Below, piece by piece: positions 48,555-60,899 of a stretch of DNA of 64,000 nucleotides; position 1 is the first letter of the stretch, and every line of letters starts with the position of its first letter. Below the pieces are notes generated by a model. That model was not told the origin of the DNA and made no database searches. It saw nothing but the letters and a program-made list of their open reading frames with translations. This DNA comes from Physcomitrium patens. Lineage: Eukaryota; Streptophyta; Bryopsida; Funariales; Funariaceae. The stretch is taken from contig NC_037269.1 in the NCBI RefSeq assembly GCF_000002425.4, positions 10,343,477 through 10,407,476 of the forward strand, in the 5' to 3' direction. The position numbers and the translations under genes are program-made.

Positions 48555-51500
48555 GAATAGAAGAATGTACCAAATTATTGTATAAAAATTCTACCAATAT
48601 TAAAAGATTTGGCTAATCATCTTGATAATAGTTAATGATACATCTCAAATATTGCTCCAAAACTTGATTCATCTAATCTATTTGCCTATTATTTTGAAGA
48701 TGAAAAGCCAAAAAGAGCTTTACATCCACCTTTAAAATCTTAAAAAAGATTCTTCAAAATATTTATATAAATTGAATCCTCCTATCTAATATAATATCTT
48801 TAAATAATCTATAATAGAGATAGATATTGTAAAAAAAAAATTTAGATATTTTTTTATTTGTGATAGATTTTATACATGGTATATAAAATCTACTATCACA
48901 AATATAAAATCATACAAACTTTTATCTATTGTAAACAATTAGTTCCAAAGTCTTATTGTATCCAAAATATTTGATTATTGAAAAGTCATGACAAGCTTGA
49001 AGAATACATAATTATGCTTATTTTTTGGAATATATAATTATATCCTAAAATAGAGTAGATAATTTTTGAACTTGAACTTGAAAATATTATAAGACTTAAA
49101 AGAATTATTCTTAATATCAAAAATAAGAGAATTAAAGGACATACTTAATTAAATTTATTTGATAAAGATTGAATCAATAGTCAATGTTGATTTTATTGCT
49201 TGAAGATAAAAATGCTCTATCTTTAAGAAAATTATTCTTTATTGATAAATTTTAGTGCAAGATAAAAAATTTTAGAAAAAATATCTTATAAACCTTGTTG
49301 TTTTTAGGATCAATAAGTAATCTTAAAAAAAATCTTCATAAAGACATGGTCCAATGGATTTGGTGATGATTCAAAAAATGTATTGATATAAAGTAGATAA
49401 TGCCCTTATAATCCATATATACAGTGATTAGATTAAAAAATCCTTCTAGATAATGATGCCGTTTTAGAAATAAATCCATAATTGTAAAATTTTTTTTCTC
49501 AAGAATCTCATAATTAATCTAAGTTTCTAAAAAATTTCTAGAATGAAAAGCTACTAAGTAGAGCTTATCACCTATTCCTATTTGTGACAAAATAATATCC
49601 ATAGCAAAGTTTGATATATCTGTTTTTATAAATAATACCTTTAAAATATTAACACGCTACAAGATTGATGCAAAAATAAATACTTTTTTTAAATCTTCAA
49701 AAGATACTTGAGCTTCATTGCTCCACTCAAGTTTGTCTTTACATGTCAAGTGTTTAAGAAGTTCCACAACTTAAAGAAAGTTTTTAGGAAGTTCTAATAA
49801 TAATTGGTAAATTCCAAAAAATATTACACATATTTAATTATTTTTGAAATAACATAAACTTAAGTAATATGAAATACATATTTTTCTATCTTGGCATATA
49901 ATTTTATTTCTTCTAGTTTTTAAAACACATAACAAACATGAACTTTATACTCTTCTATATTCTTAAAATAGATCAAAATATCATCTAAATAATAGACAAT
50001 AAAATTATCAAGAATCTTATAAAAGACATCAATTATTAAATATTAAAAAGAACTTGGCATATTTATGAGTCCAAAAGGCATGATATTATATTTAAAATAT
50101 CCATATTTGATTCAAAATGAAATTTTTATATTCATCTCTCTCTTTAATGCATATTAGATTATATACTTTTTTATAGATATATTTTTGTATAGATCTTTAC
50201 TTGATTTAGTTGATCAAAAAGTCTTGAAATTAAAAATAGAAGATACTTCTTTTTGATGGTGATCTTATTGAATTCTTGATAGTCCACATACATCTATAAA
50301 TATATATATTTTTTTCTTCACAAATAAGATAGGAGCTTAGGTTGGAGATTTAGAATAATGTATGAAATTCTTAGCTAAATTTTTATTAATATAGTCCTTA
50401 AGTGCAACCAACTTGTTTTATGATAGGCTATAAATTGATCCAAATAGTGGTTGAATTTCTTCTTTAAGATCAATGGAACAATATGGAACATGTACAAAAA
50501 TATAGAACCATTTGTACATTTATATATAATATTGTTCCATAAAAAAAATGCTATAGAAGAGTATTTGTATTTTTTTTTTTCAAAATATCTTGATAATCTT
50601 GGTATTGGCTTGAAATACCTTTTGAAATCTTTTTTCTATCAATAGTAAATATGGCATATATAACAAAAGTTTACTCTTTTTTTATAGCATGTATGAAAAT
50701 TCTTGCATCTACCAATAATGGTTTCGATATATTAATCTTATGGGTTTTTACTTTCTTAAAAAAATCTTGAATTAAAATATGAAAAAAATCAAGATTGCAA
50801 GAAATCTAATCTATTTGAGGATTATATCTTTTTAACCACAATAATCTTAAAATAATTGGATTAAAAAGAGATTTGATTATATTAAATATTATTAAATTAT
50901 TATGATGACTAGTTGCTACTTCTAGAAGAATAGTTTTATATATAATATTTCTAGAAGACAATAAACAACTATATATTACTTCTACATGTACAAATTTTAT
51001 TTTTTTAACTAAAAATATATCTTATTTTTTGACAAAGTTTTTATCTATAAAACATGCTGAGGCTCTTAAATCCAACAATGCTAAGACTTTGTGATTTTTT
51101 GGTCCTAAAAAAACTTCTATTATAAAATAAGGTGAGAGATTTGAAGAGAGAATAAGACTTTTATTAGAAATTACGTAAGATTTTAGCCACATGGTCCCTA
51201 TTATAGTTGGAAAAACTCATTTGTTGATACATTATCTTCTTTGGCAACCATACTCTTTATTTTGTGATTGCATTGTTTTTTTGGACAATGTTAAATAGTG
51301 TACTTGGATTCTTTATAATATAGGTATAAACCTTCTTGACAACAATGAATCTTTTTTTATTCATTAAGAGATTTAAAACATAGCATATCAATTTCCAATA
51401 GTTCCAACCTTGATGAATAAGTTTCTAAAAGCTTAGGAATTTCCATTATTACTTGATTTATTCTTCTTAAGTCAAATCTTTGTTCTTAATATCTATTAAA

Positions 51501-52486
51501 TAATTAATTATTGCATGTAATAATTGGAGCTATATATTATTTTAAAGATTTTACTTTTGATATTGTTAGTAATAAATCTTTGATGTTATCTTTTAATTCA
51601 TATTAAAATTGATTAATGAGGTCTTTGTCATTCTACTCTTTGTCGCAAGTGAGGTTTTGGAATTTAATAGCATATATGGTGGCTGACCATGATTCTTGTT
51701 GTAAACACAAGAGCTTAGTCTCTGCAATTCTTTTGTAATCACTTTCTTCAAATTTGGTTGTAAACACTTCTAAAAATGAATTCAAATCATAAAAGAATCA
51801 TGAACCTTTTTCTATCAAAGGTGCAAATCAAGAGAGAGCACTTTAAATAAAAGTACACCTATGAATCCAACTTAAATAAAACCATCAAGATATTGGAAGT
51901 AATGCAAGTTTAGATATGCTTGACTTATTGCAAAAATCTTTAAAATTTTGATTCTTTTCCATTAAACTTCTCAATCATACTAATCCTTATTTCTATTGTA
52001 CTTATAAAAACAAATCTTCATGGATTTGGTTGTGAGTTTGATCTAATTGCTTTCTTCAACTACACAACTTCTTGACATAGACTCTAAACTTCTCCTATAG
52101 GTATAGGATTAGTGTTTCCTTAGTTGGTACTAGTAATGCATGAAATTTCTATCCTAAAAGTGTTGATAAGTTTGTAGAGATTTGTGCTAGTTGCGAGTCT
52201 ATTTTCACTTTTTTCAAGTATAGCATTCATATCTTTTCTTTTTATTTCAAATAACTTAATAAATTTACAAGTCAAATTAGAGGAAGGTAATCTATAATCT
52301 TTAATGTTAAATAATTTTTTTTGATAAAGAGGGATAATTTTCTTTAAAAAAAAAAAAAATAGTGTCAAAAAACTAAATAATTTATTTAAAGGTAAGTAAT
52401 CCACAACCTTCAAAATACAACAATAGAAGTAAAATAATTTACTTCTAAAATAAGATAAGAACTATAAGTTAGGACTTTTGTATAAC

Positions 52487-52963
52487 TATCAAAAATATGA
52501 ATTCCAAAGAATTAAAATATCAATACATTCTTATGTCAGTCAAACATGAAATAGTATTAAATTAGAATAGATATTACTAAAAACTGAAGACTAAGAAGTC
52601 TTGAAATAAGATTGAGGACTAAAAAATCATTGACAAGAGTAAAAAAGGCTTCACTCTTGCCTCCATATATATATTCTTAACTAAGAATTATATGTTGATG
52701 TCTTATAGGACCTTCAAAATGTGTTGACTTTGTAAGATACATATCTTAGTTTGCAAGACAAGTGTTTTTATATATGTGCCACATAATTAACTTATTCCGT
52801 AAGCTAACAATATATGATTAATTTATTGACTAAGTTTCTAATCTATCAATCAATTACAAATACATGTGAAAGCAATATCTATGAAGGTTCTAAGAAGCCT
52901 TTCTAAAAAATATTATAAAATAAATTTAAATAAATATTAAAATAAACATATATATTTGTGATA
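52487..52963 (-). repeat. 5' LTR of the older chromovirus
   Basis: 477 bp, roughly 80% identical to 46820-47346 by manual alignment and bounded by CTAAA. Confidence 0.85.
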
Positions 52964-54001
52964 CTAAACTTTAAAAGCTAAAAATTAAAAAAATCAAATA
53001 ATCTACAAAATAATATGTTTTTATTGGAACATTTTAAAATTATTTTTTGAATTATCTTTAGCTTATCCTCTACATTCTTAAGATCTTTTGTCCATTCATC
53101 TACCTTATCTCTTGGCTTTTTTACATATTAAGAGCTAATCTTTTAACCAATAACAACTTACCTAAATTAATATTTTCTACAATATAATTTATTCTACTTT
53201 CATTCTTATTTATTTTAATACTCTTTCTTTGTTGTTGATCAAAGGCTTTTAATCCTAATTTCTTTGTCAACACGTGATGTCTATCTTTTATTAATTTCTT
53301 TTTCAAAAAATCAACAAGCATGTCTTTTATTGTATAATACTTCATATTAATCACTCCCATTTCAATCTTCTCTCTTATGAAGTGATGTTGAAGGTCAATG
53401 TCGTTGGTCCTCGAATAATACTTTGGATTCTTTACAAATAAAAGACATCCTTGATTATCATATTCTATTGAAATTTCTTCCATTTTTATTACTCCTATGC
53501 CCTGTAAAAGTTATTTTAGCCATATTGCTTCAATTGTACTATGGCTTACTACTATATACTCTGCCTTTATTTTTGACCTTATAATTATAGGTTGTCTCTT
53601 AAAATTCCATAAAATAGCTCCTATTCCAATAAAGAATATATATTCTATTATTGACCTTCTATCATTTACATCTCTAATCTAACTTATATTACAATAATTA
53701 TATAAAGTAATGTTATCATTTCTAAAGTACAATTTGAAATGTAAAGTATCTTTTAAATACCTCATGATTTTTTTGATATTTGTTCAATAGATTGGTCTAG
53801 TCTTTGGTATGTATTGGCTTACAATACTCAATGCATATGCAAGATCCATCTTTGTGCCAACCATTGCATACATAAATGAATCAACTATTGTTTTGTATAA
53901 AACATCTTGTATTTTATTTTTAATTTTAGCAAATTCTTAATCTATGAGCTTTATCAACTTCAAATTGGCCTCGAAAGATATTTCAGTAGGTTTATACTCC
54001 T
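52964..54001 (-). mobile_element. Ty1/Copia retrotransposon relic
   Basis: On the minus strand the end of a Copia polyprotein is clear: the late reverse-transcriptase to RNase H linker (MVGTKMDLAYALSIVSQYIP near 53,800-53,880), the RNase H region, and DNQGCLLFVKNPKYYSRT followed by HHFIREKIE and DMLVDFLKK near 53,290-53,460, which match the conserved Copia C-terminus. No LTR of this element is visible in the window. On the right it is cut by the Tat/Athila-type element starting at 54002, so its upstream part should lie beyond that insertion, outside the window. A broken fossil of undetermined but considerable age. Confidence 0.85.
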
Positions 54002-54814
54002 TATAATTGTCATTTTAATCATTCCAAACTAATCTAATTGGAATAAATTTATATAAGAGAACTCAAACACAGGGAAAGACTATCTACCTGAGTTTACACG
54101 TTAGGGTTGTACAATTAACTATCTTTTGATCAACTAAAAACACCCAAGAATGCTACATTATCCTCCGTATTCTATCAAATATTACAATCAATAATTCTAT
54201 CTTTATATTTATTATTTTTAGTCTTCTCCTAATTTATGACAATGATATGTAATACTATACTATCTTAAAAGACAACATACAATCATTCCATAATCTAATC
54301 ACTGAAATCCTCTATATTTAACTGTCATTCTTCCTATACTTTTTCACACAAATCTAGACTCCAAAGACTCCTTCTCAAACCTTAATATTATATTTCTCCC
54401 ATTCATATCCATTCTTTACCAATATTTTTAATTGTCTACTTATAATTCTCCATTGTATTCATCGACAATAAATTCCATACTTCATTTACATCATTAAATC
54501 TTTTTTTTTTTTTTTTTTTTTTTTCTAAAATTTTACTTCATATTATTCAAAAAATATCTATTACTCATCAACTATAAAGAAAAAAAGAAACAAAGAGATA
54601 GCACCAAGCTTATTCGAGTTCATAACTATCATAGTCTGGCCCCTCCTACTTCTTCTTCAACCTACTTATACTTACCTTGAAATGCCAACCACTACACAAT
54701 ATGATGATAATTACTTTTTTTGACTGAATCATCCATCTTGCCTTCTAAACTATCTATTTATCAATTTATTAGCTTCTCTTAATCCTACATATTATGTATT
54801 ATAAAAAAAGAAAA
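54002..54814 (-). repeat. 3' LTR of the Tat/Athila-type element (inner end not fixed)
   Basis: Aligns with 63362-64000 as far as the window allows; the true inner end may lie somewhat beyond 54,814. Includes a long T run at 54501-54524. Confidence 0.75.
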
Positions 54815-54899
54815 TCCTATTCATTCTACATAGCTCCACTCCTAACTGTGTAATGTCTTCACAAACTACTATCTGGGCTCACTGGATTGATCAATTCCA

Positions 54900-56577
54900 A
54901 CATTTTTCATAAATAATTTCATAGATTTTGATTCTAATGATAAGTCTTTGTCCTCCTCCAATACTTCTATTAGACCTTTTTTCAATTGAGTTGATAAATC
55001 TTCATTATACACTCCTAATTCGCGAATTTGAGCTTCCAATTATAAAATCCTAATATCGTTTTCTTTCAATTGGTGCTACTATTGCCTCACCTTCTCTTCT
55101 AATTCACTAATTATTGAAATTGGCAAGGTAGATATCTATGAATGACCAATACTAGCTAAATCATCTTTTAATTTTTATACTAACTCTTTCTAAGTTCTAA
55201 TTCTCTCCTTAACTCTTTCATTTCAATTCTATATTGGCCATCCAATTCCTACTTTTCATGTTCTAATAATGATATCTTTTTTCATTCTATATCCAATTGA
55301 TACTTTGCCTTCTCCTGTTTCAAAATTGATGTATTATGAATCTGAAATAGGTCTTACCTTTGGCCTTCTACAATACGTTGAATGAGTTCTTTTTCTTTTT
55401 TCCAAGCTTTTTATTTCTTTCCAAATTTATACTTTAATAACAATTTGAATTCTATATTTTTCTCGACCATGCAATCGTATTCCATCATCCTACGACTTTA
55501 TTCTAATAACTTTTTTTTCCTTGCCTCCAATTGCTGCCTTAAATTTTCTTTTTCATCCAATTTACCTACAGTGAGCTACAATTGAGAAATTTGAGCCAAT
55601 AAAACCTCCTTAAGATTTATTTCTTCCAGTATTCTATCATGTAGTAATGCTAACTAGTCTATGTCTATTGAAACCGGAACTTTAGCTACCATCTCAATTG
55701 CCAAACAAATTGGAACTTGTCCTGGTGTAAACATTGGTATAGCCTCCCATTCCATCAAATTACTTGACTTTTCAATTTCATGCACCACAATCCTTGGACC
55801 AACTGTCACTGCCATTAAACTCTGAATACCTTGTTCAGATACTAGAAAGGATATATTTTTCTCCTTTGCTAGCAGTGTTTGATTTAATATATACATAATT
55901 ATAAAATGCTCATAATTAGAGCAGAGCAATGATACAAATTTCTCCATCTTTTGTTTCGCTTCCATCTTTGCATGGATTCTAGTTGCTACAAAGGCTACCC
56001 AATTAAATACCATTCTTTCAAGCATTCCTACTGTAGCAAATAATAATCATTTGGACATGTATGTAGTGTGTCAATTCATGCCTAAACGCTTCTAAACAAA
56101 ATGCATCTACTCCATAAGCTTTGGTGTAAGTGCCTCCGCCATTCGTCAACCTTCATTTCTTTCAAATGATGACATTCAACCTTTGAAATATCTTCATGGT
56201 TTGAAATTGTTGGACACTTTAGCATCTACTACAAACTCACTAATTTGGAGATGCAGTACTTTTTACAAGGTAGTCTCATCAATCCCAATAATTCTCTCTT
56301 TTATTACACTCAAACCATTCTTCGGGTCATAATTGAATATATATTCTTCTAACAATTCTATATCAATTAGTAGCAAGTTATTAGACCCTTGTAAAAATAA
56401 ATATAATTGCACATTTCTAAAATTTCTTTGCTTTTTTATGCTCCAAAAAAATTCCAACTTCATTGGTTCTATATTAGTAAAAACCATTAAAGACAGCAAC
56501 TCCAAATTGCTCTTAGCTCTCAGATTTTGGCATCTTTCTTCTCTACTTGTAGTTTGCTTCATTCTTTCTATCAACAT
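54900..56577 (-). other. Additional coding region of the Tat/Athila-type element
   Basis: Between integrase and the 3' LTR the minus strand keeps coding character for about 1.6 kb. The first part includes RMKQTTSREERCQNLRAK and a Leu-rich block; the middle includes VFNWVAFVATRIHAKMEAKQ. The last part (about 55,640-54,950) is dominated by Lys, Glu, Gln and Leu in a spacing that suggests a long coiled coil. No membrane segment is evident, so an envelope-like role is not supported. Tat-branch elements are known to carry extra frames at this position. The middle part faintly recalls plant transposon-associated domains, but I cannot name one. Confidence 0.6.
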
Positions 56578-57045
56578 TCTATAATACTAGCTTTTCATTT
56601 ATTCCTTGTACTACCACTATATTCTTGCTTACTAAAGTAAACCCTACTTTTTAAGCTCGTACGTTCGAAACAACAATATAAAAAATGCTGAAAAAAACTT
56701 CCACTGAAAGCCCCACTCCTAATCTTTATTCAGATCTGGATCAAGAATCCCTAATTTTGTTGATCATAATCTCACTTTTTATTTTTTTATTACTTGATAT
56801 TAGTATCCAAAACTAACCATTAGCCATCTTTACTTCAACATACACCTATGATTATAGACAATCTATCATTAACAAATAAGCCTTCCTCTTTCCAATCATT
56901 AAAACATGTCCTGGATTTATATATAAAAAAGTCGTAATCTATTTCTATTGATATGTATAGTAAATTGGGTACTCATAAAATCTTCCAATTAAATGGATCC
57001 ATTAAAAAAACCTTCCACTATATGATACGATCTATGCCAATGGAC

Positions 57046-60000
57046 TTAAAATTTCCTTAGAAAATTGTTAAATTTGCTATCATAAAGAAACATTAGATCA
57101 TTGGAGAGAAGCGACTTGGAACTTAATTTACTATCATAATAATTCTTACGTTGACATTGTGTAGCTTTCATAGTCAATAGAGCCATAATCCTAACTTCAT
57201 CTAATTTTTCCAATTTTGCTAATCGATATTGGAAGAATTTCTTATTGCTAAGATGTTCTTCCAATACAATTTTCAAACTCTGTACCTCCAATTCAATTGG
57301 TAAGATTGCTTCTTGTTCATACACTAATTGGAATGGTGTAGAATTGGTAGTCACTTTATATGTAATACGATTTACAGATAATGCTGCAAAGAATTTAGTA
57401 TCCTAATCTGTTCCTGCACCAGACATTGTCTCAGTTAAAATATTATATAGTTTAACATTAGTCTTTTAAGTCTATCCATTGGTTCGAGGATGCTATGGCA
57501 TTTTTTTCTAATATTTGATCTCATATTTATCCATTAAGGCTACAATCATAGAATTAATAAAATAGATTTTTTAATTGCTAATCAATTCTTTATGATACCT
57601 AAGATGAGTGATAATATTTTTATATAAAAATGTGGCTATTATATTGGCATTATTAATTTTTTTTGCTATAGCCTCAGCCCATTTGGTGACGTAATCAGTG
57701 GCTACTAAAATATATCTTTTTTATTCATTTTGATAGGCTGGTACAATTGATCTGACAAAACCAATCCTCCATTTTTCAAATGGTGCCTATGCCAAAATCG
57801 GTACCAACAACATAGCAGAAGTTTTGATAGGTCAATCAATTCGTTGACAAGGATCACAACATTGGAGATATTGGTATGCATCTGAAAACATGGTTGGCCA
57901 CTAATATCCAGCCATTAGAGTTTTACAAGTAGTACTATTACTAACAAAATGTCCTCTACAACTATCCAAATGACATCCTTCTAATATGGTATGCACTTCA
58001 CTTTCAAAGATACATCAGTATAAAATTCCATCTTGTCCTTGCTTATACAAGGCATCACCAATCATCATATATGATACATTTTTAAAAATCAGGCGTTTCT
58101 TTAATTTCTCACTATATGAAATTAAAAATATCTGAAATGTCAGATACTGAATCAATTTATTATATTTGGATGTAATCATGTTAATGGCAAATAATTGTGC
58201 ATCAGAAAGTGCATTATACATAGGTTCATTTCTCAATATATTAAACAATTGGAATAAGTGATTTGCATTGACATGTTTCTTGCTTGCTCAAATATTAATA
58301 ATAAAATTAAATTTTTGATGTAGTAACATCCATCGAGTAATACGTCCATTCAATTGAAGTTTATTAACTATATACTTTAGAGTATTATGATCAACATAAA
58401 ACACAAATGGATAACCAAGTAGATAATGCCAAATTTTTTGGACAGAGCAGATTATGTCCAAGGCTTCTTATTCAGTACTAGTGTAATTTTATTCGGTTGC
58501 AACTAATTGATAACTAGCAAAATATATTGGATGATCAAAATCATTCTCATCTTTCTGACTCAATATTGATCTAATAGTAACATTAGATGCATCAACATAA
58601 ATATAAAATAATTTCGTGCAATAAGGTACAACTAGTATTGGTGCAGACACCAATTTTCATTTCAATTCCTCAAATGTAATTGTACTGTCTTCGGTCCAAA
58701 TTAGATTAGACCCATCCGACAATGGTTTCTTTAAGAGATTAATTAAAGGTTGATATATAACCACAAATGAATGAATAAATCGTCGACAATAACTGACATG
58801 GTCGACAAAACTATGAACACCTGGCACTATCTCTAACTTTGGTAAAGCCAATATATTAGTAACATTATCGGAGTCAGTAGCAATATCAGCCAATGAGATA
58901 ATGTGTTCTAATAACTTACTAGATGATATTCTAAATTAGTATTTCTCCGAATTTAAAGAGATCCCATAATGACCATGATAATCCAAACACTTATCAAGAC
59001 ATTTCAAATGTTTGGTCCTTATATGAAATGTACAAAAATCATCTAAAAATATCTCCATTGATAATCATAAATAATCTTGAAATACTTACATCATCACTCT
59101 TTGAAATGTGATGGGGGCATTACATAATCCAAATGGCATCACTTTATAAGCAAATGTGCCTCAATCTGTAGTAAAAGTAGTCTTTAATTAGTCCTCTTTT
59201 ATAATTTTAACTTGATTGTAATCTAAAAATCCATCCAAAAAGGAATAACATTCATGTCCTGCTACTGCATCTAGGATACTATCCATAAAAGGTAAAGGAA
59301 AATAAACCTTTTGGTATTTGCATTAAATTTACAAAAATCTTGAAAATTTTTGATTTTTCCATTCTTCTTTGGCACCATCACAGTTGGTGAAATCCATTCA
59401 CTATATGGAACTTGATAAATAAAAGCCATATTTAAAAGTTTTTTCAATTCTTCTTTTATCATAAGAGAATATTTTGAATTAAGACGGTGTTGTCTTTGAT
59501 GAACCGGGGTGGCATCCTCTTCAAAAGTAATCCAATGCTCACAAACCTCAATTGAAATACCTTTTAAATCTGCATACCTTTTAAAAGTAGATTTTTGACT
59601 GAGGAAGAATTCTTTCTAATTTTTTAGCTCAATATCTGTAATACCGGTGTATACTTTAATAACATGTAGTATTTCAATGGTGTCTAAGTTAATGGATCGG
59701 TATACAAGTTCATCAACAACCTCCCATTTGATTTTTCTCGTTGGCTCATAATCTTTCATACGATTCGACAATTTGGAACTATACAACTCTATTTCCATTG
59801 CATTGACGTGATTTATATCAGAATTATTCATCTAATTAGCAATAGCATGATCAAAGTTTGCTGTATCCTCCTGATATACTAAATATTTGTCCAGGCCTCT
59901 ACATTGGTAAACCACCCCATTCTACTTCGAGGTATTTTGAACTTCACCAAAGTATATTGTATTCGTAGCTTTGTCATCTTTTTCAATGGATCGACTCTCA

Positions 60001-60587
60001 TCTTTCGATGTAATCTCTGATCATAGCAATTGAGATTTTCCATGATATTGTAATGAGTACATTTGTAATACAATTTGGTCACTGCCTTTTCCAATGATCA
60101 ATGTGCCACAATCACAATCATTCTTAGCTTTGGCTTGATATAACCATGGTCGACCCCATAAAATTGGATATGATAATGTAAAACTCTGTAAGTAAAAAAT
60201 AATATAATCAATTTTGTACATAATTTTGGCAATTATAGTGTCAATATTGCGTATGATATCTATTGGTTTCACACTACTATGATCTATCATTCTCAATACC
60301 AATGTTGTGTGTAATAAATATTTTAAATTCAAGTCCTTCATTGTATCAGTGTTCATCAAATTGACATTAGAGCCACCATCCACTTGAACTTTGGAAATTA
60401 GAACACCATCAATTGATACATGGATAGTTGGTGCCCCCGGATCGAGATTCAAACTAACTTCATGAATTTCTCTATTATGAGATCTACATCTTATTAATGA
60501 GGCATTCAATGTAGAATGACATTCCAGTGCTAGTGCCAAAAGTTGCTTCATTGTGATAGAGGATTGAAGTACATCCAAATCTTTCAA
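57046..60587 (-). pseudogene. pol remains of the Tat/Athila-type element
   Basis: Blocks in order on the minus strand: protease near 60,330-60,450 (APTIHVSIDGVLISKVQVDGG); reverse transcriptase at about 58,900-59,480 (VPYSEWISPTVMVPKKNGK, later an MPFGLCNAPITFQRVM-like block); RNase H at about 58,250-58,720; integrase with a zinc region near 57,850-58,000; core; and NSTPFQLVYEQEAILPIELE near 57,290-57,350. No chromodomain follows the integrase. Protein fossil only. Confidence 0.85.
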
Positions 60588-60899
60588 AATATCATATAAT
60601 TCTATATTGAAAGTGATTCCTAATACCTCCTTTCATTTTATTGATTTCAGTTTTACTCCTTAAGATACTAAATCCTTTCTTATGGTCAAAATTACTATTT
60701 GTATATTCTTTGAGTTTTCTTGTACCAAAAGATCCTTTAATAGATAATATATTTTATTTGGAATTGGATTTGGTGGAATCAATAAATTAATATTATAAAT
60801 CAAATTAAATTTCTTAGATAAATTGGGTCTCAATATTGGAATATTTTTTGGTACTAATATTGATTTTGAATTATCCATTAGCAGATGGAATTGCTCTCC

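Larger units (their letters stand above)
46820..52963 (-). mobile_element. Older Ty3/Gypsy chromovirus fossil, same family as the one at 16 kb
   Basis: A 6.1-kb LTR element on the minus strand with a perfect 5-bp target duplication (CTAAA at 46815-46819 and 52964-52968). Its LTRs start TAT and end TTGACA/TTGATA like those of the element at 16 kb and share long blocks with them. Order on its own strand: LTR (52487-52963), gag with a CCHC knuckle near 51,300-51,350, protease near 51,000-51,200, reverse transcriptase with a YLDD-type site near 49,990, RNase H, integrase, chromodomain near 47,930-48,160, the same post-chromodomain tail (about 47,400-47,880), purine tract, LTR (46820-47346). It is badly broken, with dozens of interruptions. 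LTR identity of about four-fifths makes it clearly older than the 16-kb copy. Confidence 0.88.
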
